Shown here: piece after piece, positions 57,301 to 64,000 of the stretch
Numbering within the stretch: the first letter of the stretch is position 1
How the letters are laid out: every line of letters starts with the position of its first letter
Assembly: GCF_023278085.1 (NCBI RefSeq)
Contig: NZ_CP066265.1
Location: forward strand, 1,952,501-2,016,500
DNA length: 64,000 nt
Source: Pseudomonas syringae
GTDB lineage: Bacteria; Pseudomonadota; Gammaproteobacteria; Pseudomonadales; Pseudomonadaceae
Direction: 5' to 3'
The notes under the pieces: model-generated
What the model was told of the DNA's origin: nothing
Seen by the model: the letters and a program-made list of their open reading frames with translations, nothing else
The model's database searches: none
Program-made: the position numbers and the translations under genes

Positions 57301-57701
57301 CTCAGCTCGATGTCGGCATCCAGCGAGTAACCATGCTGTTCAGCAATATTGAAACTGGAAATCGCGCGAGAGGCAGAACCTGGGGCATTTTCCATGAGAG
57401 TGAGGGTGCCGCCGACAATGTCCATGTGCAAGCGGGCCATGGCGTCTGACAGCGAAGCGTTTTCAAAGGAGAGTCGTGGTTCACTCAGGATTATTCCGCT
57501 GAGTTCGACTGTTTGCGTACCCGCCAGGGATATTTCTCCCCTGATCGCAGGCAGGAAACTTTCGGTGGTGAAGCGAGCAATATGCTGCTGTGCAAGAAGG
57601 TGGTTGACCTTGGTGCGGTTGAACGAAACAATTGCGCCCCAACCCAGCGTGTTGGCGCGGCCTTTCATGGTTTGTAAAAGAAACTCTTTTGAATTTGCCA
57701 T
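54387..57701 (-). CDS. large P47/TULIP-like protein with C-terminal Ig-like domains (P47-B)
   Basis: The 1104-residue product has no signal peptide. Its N-terminal region of about 500 residues is a paralogue of the protein encoded upstream: NTLGWGAIVSFNRTKVNHLL, EPRLSFENASLSDAMARL, QVYSLGILE, TYGDGAVVLFV, LLFPESN and PGDLALFG. The GWxxIVxxNRxxVN start recalls clostridial P47/OrfX proteins, which have lipid-binding-like TULIP folds. The remaining 600 residues form Ig-like units with GRYTAPL, QATYTPPA and GTFTAPA motifs. Function is unknown; a toxin-complex partner is an inference. GAGAGGTGTGAA precedes the ATG at 57701. Several stretches, such as 56400-56880, are AT-rich compared with the core genome. 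Confidence 0.75.
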   Translation of the reverse strand: MANSKEFLLQTMKGRANTLGWGAIVSFNRTKVNHLLAQQHIARFTTESFLPAIRGEISLAGTQTVELSGIILSEPRLSFENASLSDAMARLHMDIVGGTLTLMENAPGSASRAISSFNIAEQHGYSLDADIELRKVVGTINKKSEVVLDLSMATGFTSNLIETGISDTLIGDFFKTQFDALPMELQVYSLGILELGEDDLLAPKDFYILTQAAPGAKVLKADTYGDGAVVLFVRTKNNLHNGTLPDDAGMPYFIPDDKAPGEDRSLYSGSLLISRQAMFHWYIAPYVSTHIGRGLSFEVKDDSEETGSYELKAMSGRYEVPPIDIIYDTDSDSYHFKKEDFAISFAQNLFISITEDYRLALRWTGTQDEVFHYWDDVSGWYDEHEDVGTKLSFNMELIFDSVLDSDQNSVHFVKSTDSYITTEAQINFAPVISAPEELRVRARQELQKILETIEALFTSIDIPEINFFAINHLLFPESNTLILKEAYLPGDLALFGEVDPSQSSFSLSPLYTTVKNGDELQFEIVELRYRARAADITWGVRDIDGSRAQGDITQSGRYTAPLLGLLEDKTTRNVITATYIDPQTQKEVTASAMVVVVSSSMAMAPAMHAIDLRFSPQPFEFRASSLTDNLLTWTPLPADMGTLIGNGRQATYTPPATAPAGIFNHVAVEATDTVTQEKCTGIVLLINGAMPVDIEPAFHPGLAPSASVTLSRKSMRDAQKSLTWSVEVGTGSVGASGTFTAPAQITFPYSIVKCSSFDGIGTQSGYGVIHLSEVAPRAQWSTVVDFEIEEQSGSAIVFANGLAQVMLKVSVQPKDENNNEVDLTASEKASVRLIFEDSLNALPYVGESGIPEDAPADKQWAANKSENGYLYYPATAPSPLAGNDNSVFLYVQTRGVIPRKIAAALTRADNVEFNSTANGGSEEKHNIIEIKPVAPPAYAVENYEFPAPVRVEGGKDDDFALNTVDYYTLRLKDGNQYIKFLSLEFEGHSSMVQWESRQYAEEVGSYTGYSLSGSRTLQFDPVFIQTIPMALRPASTLANNITTPQGAVLISLHRRMDFPYNQVLDGDFTTPVRLKLIDEFGNSHSITVRFESPTQRNALIIVPD

Positions 57702-57782
57702 TTCACACCTCTCAAACTTGATTTCGGCGCGCTCGATACTCCGAGACTGCAAGCGTGCAGATCGGGTTTTGATTAGAAACTC

Positions 57783-60269
57783 TCAGCTATAAGCTCTACC
57801 CAGATCGGGGTACGCCTCCAAAGGCAGGGGCAGAACTGTGTAGCCATAATCGACGGGTATGGGCGCGCCTTCGAACTCAGGTTCCCTTTCGAATGCACAG
57901 GTCACTATCGCAAACCCCGGCAGTTTTTGTTCTGGCGGGATGTACAGCCCGGCATCGCTCACCGAGCCGCCACCCGCCAGCAGGGTCCACTTCAGCTTTA
58001 CGTGAGGAACAGGGAGGGGGCCTGAGTCATACAGCTTCATGAACTGAAGTTGTGCTGTAGTCGAAGTCTCTTTCGTCTCTTTCGTCGGGTTCGTCGGGTC
58101 GACCTTGACCTCGACCTTGATCTCGACCTGGACCTGTCCGCCCAGTGTTTTGTTTATGACCAGAACATGCGCCTGGCCCATATTGTTTTCGTCGTCGGTA
58201 ACCTGTACGACCTCAAGAACGAACATCGTAACCGGTGCGGGTGGTTCTGGATGTATCGGGGCGGTGTAGCTGGCCCCTCGTCCATCCTGATCAGGTGTCA
58301 CCTGGCCGTTTTGGCCAGGGTCTTTCATTGCCCAGATCAGCTTGCGGTCATCCAGCGTACCTGCGGTGAAAGGGATGCAGACCCCAGGGCCGGCAACCTG
58401 GAAAAGCGGATTGACAGAAATTGCATTGTCGACAATCGACACCAGCGCTGAGGACAAAACCTCTTGGCCATTCACCGTGCCTTTAGCAGTCACGATCACC
58501 TGTTGTGCGCCCCTGCCTCCCATGACATCAGCCGACGGCGCGGTGTAAGTACCATCGCCATTGGCACTGAAGGAGCCAATAGGGCCCGTGGTGTCTCCTG
58601 GAAGAGCGCGACACGACCATTCAACCCCGCCAATGACCGGGTCAGTGACGAATTTCCGTACACTGCCAGCGTTCAGCACCGGGGATTCCGGGGAAATGAC
58701 AAAGCTTGTCAGTGAAGGGTTGACGTTGCCAAACACCGCTAGGTCGCCGGGGACATGGACGTCAGTGAGGACCATTGAATTGCTATCGGGGAAGAGCAGG
58801 TTTCGCAGGAGAAAGGTGTCGATGTCGGGAAGTTTTATCTCTTTAAACACATCGCCCACAGTCGTATCGATCTTATCGAACAGTACGCTCGCAAGTTCGG
58901 AAAAGTCCTCAAATCCAAAAAAACTAATCCAGCCGGGTTTAGATACACTGCAGCCATTACTGAAATACTCTTCTGTTTCGAACTTTATAATAAAGCTATG
59001 TGGATCGGTCACATCGATGACAGGTACCATATTGATAATCGGGCCTATCTCCATCGGTATGTCACCATCATTTTCCTCATCATTTGCGCCCCCTCCAATG
59101 GCAACATGCTGGTGAAAGGGTATCGTCGTTTCGAATTCCCAGCTTACATTAATTGTATTATCTTTGGACTGGACGCGCAGGCCGGCAAAATCACCCTGCT
59201 TCATCTCAAACTTAATGGCCTGCTTAGCGGTTAATGTACTTTCGCCACCGGCATGTTCACTCTCGAATACAAAACTCGGCCATGTGGCTTCGCCTGCCGT
59301 GGCTTGTAACCAGGCGTGCAATGGGTTGCCTTCTGCATCGGTGCCCGTGTTGATGATAAAGGCTGCCTGAGGTAATTGCTTGTCCAGAGTGGGCTTGATA
59401 AGTTTTGCCAAAAGCACGCGGTTGGACAGTAATATAGCACTCGAATATTTTGTCCCCTCTTCATCATTGGGGATCATGTATTCAAAGTCGCTATTCGCCG
59501 CCGGACTGCCACCGTTGACGCCCCCTTCGAAAGTGACGAATACCACCACCGCCCCGTCACCGTAGTTGGGGGCACTGCGCAGTTTAGCGTCAGGTGCTGC
59601 CTGCGTATGCACCCTGAAAAATGTCGGTTTCAGTGTGGAGTCTACTTGCTGGCTCAAGGTGCCAAGTGCGTAAACCTGCAGCTCTGGATGTTTCTTGAAT
59701 TCCGTCTTGAAAAATTCCCGAGCATTGATAATACTTACAGAGTCAGAAAACAGATCCGTATCGAAATTTTCCATGTCTGACAAATCAATTTGTACAGTGC
59801 CTACCTCGTCAACTCCACCGGGTGCGCTCTTGAGCGTAACGTCCAGCCATAATTTGGGGCCTGCGGCACCATTGGGGCGCATGATTGAATGAATGCCCTT
59901 GTAACCGCCCACGGGCTCACTTTTCAATATCGCCAGGCCTCCCATTATTGGTAGCGTCACTCTGGCGCGTGAGTCGGTGAGGCTGGCGTTTTCGAAAGAC
60001 AGCCTGGGTATGCCCAGTTGAATACCGAAGAATTTCAGGTTCGAACCGTCTACGGAGGGGATTTCCCCGTCGATAGGGCGCAGATAGTTTTCGGCCGTGA
60101 GCTTCTGGATGTATTGCTGCATCATCAAGGCGTTGGCGCGACCGCGGTTGTAGACGACAACGGCGTCCCAGCCGAGGGTGCTTGGCCTGACATTGAGTAA
60201 CTCCAGCAACGCTTCTTTCGAATGGCCGCTCGCAACAGCTTGGCTGCCGGTTTTTATTTTGCTGACCAT
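57783..60269 (-). CDS. large P47/TULIP-like protein with C-terminal Ig-like domains (P47-A)
   Basis: The 828-residue product lacks a signal peptide. It begins with RPSTLGWDAVVVYNRGRANA, then the family blocks IPRLSFENASLTDSRARVTL, LQVYALGTL, YGDGAVVVFV, NLLFPDSN (about residue 490) and VPGDLAVFGNV, shared with the next gene. The start resembles clostridial P47, whose structure belongs to the TULIP superfamily. From about 520 on there are Ig-like units with TYTAPSA and ASYTAPI. It is first in the minus-strand operon P47-A, P47-B, RHS; the gap to P47-B is 81 bases. AGAGGCAACAAAC precedes the ATG at 60269. Its role is unknown. Confidence 0.75.
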   Translation of the reverse strand: MVSKIKTGSQAVASGHSKEALLELLNVRPSTLGWDAVVVYNRGRANALMMQQYIQKLTAENYLRPIDGEIPSVDGSNLKFFGIQLGIPRLSFENASLTDSRARVTLPIMGGLAILKSEPVGGYKGIHSIMRPNGAAGPKLWLDVTLKSAPGGVDEVGTVQIDLSDMENFDTDLFSDSVSIINAREFFKTEFKKHPELQVYALGTLSQQVDSTLKPTFFRVHTQAAPDAKLRSAPNYGDGAVVVFVTFEGGVNGGSPAANSDFEYMIPNDEEGTKYSSAILLSNRVLLAKLIKPTLDKQLPQAAFIINTGTDAEGNPLHAWLQATAGEATWPSFVFESEHAGGESTLTAKQAIKFEMKQGDFAGLRVQSKDNTINVSWEFETTIPFHQHVAIGGGANDEENDGDIPMEIGPIINMVPVIDVTDPHSFIIKFETEEYFSNGCSVSKPGWISFFGFEDFSELASVLFDKIDTTVGDVFKEIKLPDIDTFLLRNLLFPDSNSMVLTDVHVPGDLAVFGNVNPSLTSFVISPESPVLNAGSVRKFVTDPVIGGVEWSCRALPGDTTGPIGSFSANGDGTYTAPSADVMGGRGAQQVIVTAKGTVNGQEVLSSALVSIVDNAISVNPLFQVAGPGVCIPFTAGTLDDRKLIWAMKDPGQNGQVTPDQDGRGASYTAPIHPEPPAPVTMFVLEVVQVTDDENNMGQAHVLVINKTLGGQVQVEIKVEVKVDPTNPTKETKETSTTAQLQFMKLYDSGPLPVPHVKLKWTLLAGGGSVSDAGLYIPPEQKLPGFAIVTCAFEREPEFEGAPIPVDYGYTVLPLPLEAYPDLGRAYS

Positions 60270-60529
60270 GTTTGTTGCCTCTAAAAGTTGAAAGCTATAG
60301 CGGTTGGCTATAACCAGAGCTCTATAGGGGTGGTCAAGGGTAGGTACATACCCACGACCACGGCGATCACATGGCAACATTGTTACTCCACGCGAGGGAA
60401 CGCCGCTACTGGTAGAACTACTAGGTTGTGGGTCGAGGAATCAATGCTAGCGTTGACATTATCTTAAAGGAATCACTGCCTGGTAAACCGACGCCTGGTT
60501 TCACTCACCCTGCTGACTGGAGCAATAAC
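60270..60529. promoter_or_regulatory. divergent promoter region of the P47/RHS locus
   Basis: The spacer separates the minus-strand P47/RHS operon from the plus-strand secreted protein/RHS operon and must hold both promoters. A 16-bp near-perfect palindrome GGGTAGGTACATACCC lies at 60338-60353. TTGACA occurs at 60453-60458, but no convincing -10 follows. No HrpL-type box was found. Confidence 0.45.
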
Positions 60530-61036
60530 ATGATGCCTGTTCATTCCAAAAAGAAACTCAACATGGCCGGGTGGCTGTTACTTGCTGCCTTCGCCGGCCA
60601 TTCATCCGTTTTGCTGAGTGAAGAGTATGAAGGTCAAATCGTTATATATAACAAGAAAGGCGCTGACGGTACGTATCAACAAATCAACTGCACCCTGCCT
60701 TTTGTAACGTCGGAAGTCAATTTTCAGGATAATTCAGAGGGGTGCGTGAATGATGACGCCTACGCCTTCAAACTGGATAAAGTGCCGTCCGCCACAGTCT
60801 TTACGTTCACGGATGCACCCGACTGTTCTGAGTCGGGTGCATTTTATTATCGCTTCAAGACGGTACAACATCCTACGACCATGGAGCTGCCAATGGACAT
60901 TGAAATCGCCGGACAAGAAACAGTGGGTTCGGTGGTCACGCCGGGTGTCCTGTTAGTTGCCAGTACAACTACCGGGCAAGTGGGTGGCAAACTTTCCTGC
61001 GTCAAGATCGTGCGCTCGGCGGTTCCACAGCCCTGA
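60530..61036 (+). CDS. small exported protein with four cysteines
   Basis: The 168-residue product has a basic start (MMPVHSKKKLN) and hydrophobic signal (MAGWLLLAAFAGHSSVLLS), then a beta-rich mature domain (EEYEGQIVIYNKKGADGTYQ) with four cysteines (INCTL, EGCVN, PDCSE, LSCVK) that could form two disulfides. I do not recognise the family. GGAG lies eight bases before the ATG at 60530. It is 27 bases upstream of RHS copy B, so it is likely co-expressed and may assist, neutralise or accompany that protein; this is inference. Confidence 0.72.
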   Translation: MMPVHSKKKLNMAGWLLLAAFAGHSSVLLSEEYEGQIVIYNKKGADGTYQQINCTLPFVTSEVNFQDNSEGCVNDDAYAFKLDKVPSATVFTFTDAPDCSESGAFYYRFKTVQHPTTMELPMDIEIAGQETVGSVVTPGVLLVASTTTGQVGGKLSCVKIVRSAVPQP

Positions 61037-61063
61037 TCCATTTATCCCAAGGAGATTTTCTTC

Positions 61064-63253
61064 ATGCCCACCCCGACCGTCCATTCCAACGCCTTCAATT
61101 TCCTCAGCTTCGTACAGGCCGGGGTTGATCCGCGCACCGGGCAGTACACCTGCTCCATTTCCCTGCCTGAACTCAAGGCCAACCACCTGTGTGGCCCGAT
61201 CGTGCCGCTCAGCCTGGGCTTCAGCCCCATGAACAGCCGTGACACCGGCTTCGGCAAGGGCTGGGGCCTGCAACTGTCGCACTTCGACCCTGTGACTTCG
61301 ATCCTCTCGCTGTCCACCGGCGAGACCTTTCGCATCGACGGGCCGCAGAACGCACCCACGGTGCCGGAACGCAAGATCGACAGTTTTCACTTTTCCTTCG
61401 AAGCCAATGATCAGTACCGCGTGGTGCACAAATCCGGCCTGGTGGAAATCCTCGGCAAAATCCTCGGCAGCGATGCAGCCTGGGTAACCCAGATGCATTC
61501 GGCCGAAGGCCATCGGGTCGATTTGTCTTACACGTTGTACGGCGGTGAAGCCCTGCTGCAACAGATCAGCGATGACTATGGCACCTTGCTCAGCGTCGAG
61601 CGCAACGGCACCACGAGCACTGCTGTACACCTGCACCCCGACAAAGGCCCGAACGGCACGCCGCTGGCCAGTTTCAATTTGAGCCTGAACAACGGCGAAC
61701 TGGTCAGCATCGCCTTGCCCACTACCAATCAGGCGTCCTGGCGTTTTGTCTACGAGCTGTTCAACGAATACCTGTGCATCACGGAACTGCGCACGCCGCT
61801 GGGCGGGCACGAACTGATCAGCTATGACCCTCTGGGTCACCAGTTCCCGCAAAACCACTACCCGTCGCTGCCCCGGGTGGAACGCCATGAACAGCGTCCG
61901 GGCTTCAGTCAGCCTGCTGTCGAGCGACGTTTCAGTTATTCCAGCGAAAACTTCCTCGGGTTCGACGCCAGCGGTCTGGTCTGGGATGAGGATGGCCTGG
62001 ACAACCTGTACCAGGCCGACCCGGCCTACACCTACAGCAGCACGGAAATGCTCTGGGTTCAGGACCAGGCGCTACGCAGCACCACGCGCACCTTCAACAA
62101 CTTTCACCTGTTGACTGAAGAGACCGTGACCCAGAACGACAACGTGCTGACGACCCAAACCACCTATCACTCCACACCGGGCCAGCCGTTTCTCCAGCAA
62201 CCTGCCCAGTGCCAGCTGCCCGATGCCGTGCTCAAGATCTGGTATCACCCCAGCACCTCCAGCCAGACCCACGAGGAAACCACCCGCACCACCTTCGACG
62301 AGTTCGGCAACCTGCTGACCCAGGAAAACCCCGATGGCACGCTCGAAACCAGCCGCTATTACCTGGCCACTGGAGGCGATGGCTGCCCACCGGACCCGCA
62401 CGGGTTTGTGCGCAATCTGCAGGACAAGACCATAACCCCGGCGCCCGATGCCCTCGGCGAGGCCCCGGTGTTGTGCAGCGCCTATCGCTACGCTCTGCAA
62501 ACCGGCGTCGGCGCGGGCAGCACGCCCGACTGGCTGGCCATCAGCGGCGAAACCTTGTTGCAGGTACAGGGCGCCAGCGAAACCGAACTGCAACGCACCA
62601 CCTTTACCTATATCGATGAGCCCGCCAACCGCTACCTGCACGGGCGCAAACTGCAGGAAACCCAGACCCTGAACGGTCAGTCGAGCATCACCGATTATGC
62701 CTACCAGCGCACAAAAAGCGCCCGTGCCGAGGAAAGCGTGCAGCACACGGTGATCAGCCTGAGCACCGACTTTGATGACGTGCACAAGTCCTACACCCTG
62801 GAACACTCGCTGCTCAACGGCCAGCCGCTGCTCAACCGCGACGACAACGACGTGGAAATCGCCTACCGCTACGACGCGCTGGGCCGGGTCACCGAGGAAA
62901 CCGTGGCTCCGGGCAGCGAGGAGTTCAAAGCCGTGCGCAAGTATGACTATGTCCTCAGTGCAAGCGACGGCCAGCAGGCCGAGCAGACGGTCACCAACGT
63001 CAAGGGCATCAAGACCCGCACGCTGATGGACGGCAACAATCGGGTGATCGAAGAGCTGCGCCAAGGCGCCGATGAGAGCCAGCCTGAGGCCTACAAGAAA
63101 ATCTACAGTGCGAGCTACGACGTGCGCGGTTTGCTGGTTGCGGACACGGTTTCAGACTGGCTGCTGATCGACGCCACCCTGCGCGAACTGCCGTTGACCA
63201 GCACCTATCAATACGACGACTGGGGCGAGCAGTGCAGCGTGACCGGGCCGGAT
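61064..63253 (+). repeat. inverted repeat, arm B (2190 bp, N-terminal part of RHS copy B)
   Basis: This arm matches arm A (52123-54317) in opposite orientation, beginning at the start codon. From 61857 to 63237 I see no difference apart from the missing 5-bp duplication; about eleven substitutions lie between 61064 and 61856. The match stops abruptly after the GAT at 63251-63253. Confidence 0.93.
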
Positions 63254-64000
63254 GGCATCGAGCGCCACAAGGTTGAGGATCCGGTCGAGCGCACCACCAC
63301 GGAGTGGCAGGCTGAGATGGGTAAAACCGTCACGCTTAATAATCTTTTCGGCAAGCCGGATTCCATCGAGCGACTCGATGCGAGTAACCAGCGCATCAGC
63401 CTGGAGTCCATTCAGTACGATGGTCTCGGTCGTACCTTCATCCAGGTCGATGCACTGGGCAATTTACGCGAATTCAGCTACGACGCGTTTGACCGTCTCA
63501 CAGGCAATCGCCTGCCTGGCGACGCACAGATCGAACGCGCTTACGCCGGCCATAGCCGGGACGATCTACCGGTGTCCATCAGCGTCGATGGTGTGCTGCT
63601 GGGCGAGCAACGTTTCGATGGGCTGGGACGCATGACCGCCTCAACCGTCGGTGGTCGCTTGACACGCTTTGAGTTTATCGACGGGCGTCTGCAACCCCAC
63701 AAGGTGCACACGCCGAGCAAAGAAGTCATCGATTACCTGTATCAACCGCAACTGGGCGAAAACCCCATTCAGCGCAAGCTGCTCAACAGCACTGCCGATT
63801 ACACCTATGACCCGCTGAACGCACGCCTGATAAGCAGCAAGGAGCAGGATCAGGAGCTGGAGCGGGACTATTTTGCCAATGGCGAGCTCAAGCAGGAACG
63901 CCGGGTGCAGGGCGGCAAGACTTACACCGCGGACTATCAATACAGCCTTAATGGCCGGTTGCTCAGTTATACCGATGTCGTGGGGGCGACTCAGACCTGG
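61064..64000 (+). CDS. RHS repeat protein, intact reading frame, runs off the right edge (copy B)
   Basis: The frame is open for 979 codons to the window end. The first 730 codons are nearly identical to RHS copy A without its frameshift. After VTGPD the sequence diverges sharply into a different set of YD-repeats (IQYDGLGRTFIQVDALGNLR, FSYDAFDRLTGNRLPG, RRVQGGKTYTADYQYSLNGR). The RHS core and variable tail are beyond the window. AAGGAGATTTTCTTC gives a strong ribosome-binding site. The product has no signal peptide. RHS proteins form a hollow shell around a C-terminal toxin; what this one delivers cannot be seen here. Confidence 0.92.
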   Translation, partial: MPTPTVHSNAFNFLSFVQAGVDPRTGQYTCSISLPELKANHLCGPIVPLSLGFSPMNSRDTGFGKGWGLQLSHFDPVTSILSLSTGETFRIDGPQNAPTVPERKIDSFHFSFEANDQYRVVHKSGLVEILGKILGSDAAWVTQMHSAEGHRVDLSYTLYGGEALLQQISDDYGTLLSVERNGTTSTAVHLHPDKGPNGTPLASFNLSLNNGELVSIALPTTNQASWRFVYELFNEYLCITELRTPLGGHELISYDPLGHQFPQNHYPSLPRVERHEQRPGFSQPAVERRFSYSSENFLGFDASGLVWDEDGLDNLYQADPAYTYSSTEMLWVQDQALRSTTRTFNNFHLLTEETVTQNDNVLTTQTTYHSTPGQPFLQQPAQCQLPDAVLKIWYHPSTSSQTHEETTRTTFDEFGNLLTQENPDGTLETSRYYLATGGDGCPPDPHGFVRNLQDKTITPAPDALGEAPVLCSAYRYALQTGVGAGSTPDWLAISGETLLQVQGASETELQRTTFTYIDEPANRYLHGRKLQETQTLNGQSSITDYAYQRTKSARAEESVQHTVISLSTDFDDVHKSYTLEHSLLNGQPLLNRDDNDVEIAYRYDALGRVTEETVAPGSEEFKAVRKYDYVLSASDGQQAEQTVTNVKGIKTRTLMDGNNRVIEELRQGADESQPEAYKKIYSASYDVRGLLVADTVSDWLLIDATLRELPLTSTYQYDDWGEQCSVTGPDGIERHKVEDPVERTTTEWQAEMGKTVTLNNLFGKPDSIERLDASNQRISLESIQYDGLGRTFIQVDALGNLREFSYDAFDRLTGNRLPGDAQIERAYAGHSRDDLPVSISVDGVLLGEQRFDGLGRMTASTVGGRLTRFEFIDGRLQPHKVHTPSKEVIDYLYQPQLGENPIQRKLLNSTADYTYDPLNARLISSKEQDQELERDYFANGELKQERRVQGGKTYTADYQYSLNGRLLSYTDVVGATQTW

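Noticed and set aside
60270..60529. HrpL-dependent hrp box in the RHS/P47 promoter
   Set aside because: GGAAC occurs near 60408 but the CCACNNA half at the correct distance is missing.
45574..61063. Prophage or integrative element carrying the accessory genes
   Set aside because: No integrase, transposase, tRNA gene or direct-repeat attachment site was seen at either side; the region may still be acquired, but no element can be defined.
61824..62114. An alternative-frame open frame in RHS copy B matching the shifted tail of copy A
   Set aside because: It is the out-of-frame reading that copy A enters after its 5-bp duplication; copy B is read in the main frame.

Overview
The window reads as a chromosomal segment of a fluorescent Pseudomonas, most likely the P. 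syringae group. Pointers are the 83-residue OprI lipoprotein, the block cysB / cysH / thrH / pabB, the block tatD / MltF-like / greB / ybbP-ybbA / tesA / L,D-transpeptidase / oprI, the GC-rich core genes, and REP-type intergenic repeats. Species is inferred from gene content and order; no rRNA or tRNA gene is present to settle it.

Layout. (1) 1-7.0 kb, minus strand: the start of a sensor kinase, its OmpR-type response regulator, then a complete chaperone-usher fimbrial operon (major subunit, chaperone, usher, tip adhesin) behind an AT-rich regulatory region, and a small LuxR-type HTH protein. (2) 7.1-15.3 kb, plus: kdpFABC and kdpDE for high-affinity potassium uptake, with a phased TTTA(C/G) repeat upstream that looks like a KdpE operator. 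(3) 15.3-34 kb: housekeeping and envelope genes, including a MoxR/DUF58/TgpA operon, a CHAD protein, a thioesterase, a chemoreceptor, tatD, an MltF-like lytic transglycosylase, greB, the YbbAP exporter with TesA, an L,D-transpeptidase and oprI. (4) 34.5-42.9 kb: a DAHP synthase, a ketopantoate-reductase-like protein, a 5'-nucleotidase, a universal stress protein, cysB, cysH, thrH and pabB. (5) 43.3-64 kb: an accessory region of surface and toxin-like genes, with lower GC in several of them.

The accessory region is the most interesting part. It holds an autotransporter, two Ig-like-repeat proteins without signal peptides (45.8-49.4 kb), and two RHS genes pointing away from each other (minus from 54317, plus from 61064). 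Between the RHS genes lie two large paralogous proteins whose N-termini resemble the clostridial P47/OrfX (TULIP-fold) family and whose C-termini look like Ig-like domains, plus a small secreted cysteine-containing protein. The two RHS genes share a nearly identical 2.19-kb segment in inverted orientation. It starts exactly at their start codons and ends abruptly at 52123 and 63253. Recombination between the arms would invert about 6.7 kb and exchange which RHS tail sits behind the P47-like operon. The minus-strand RHS gene carries a 5-bp tandem duplication that breaks its frame. The plus-strand copy lacks it and is open to the window edge, so an inversion with its crossover downstream of the duplication would move the defect to the other gene.

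All identities here are by eye from sequence and family motifs. No database search was run. Start codons were chosen from ribosome-binding sites, overlaps with upstream genes and usual family length.
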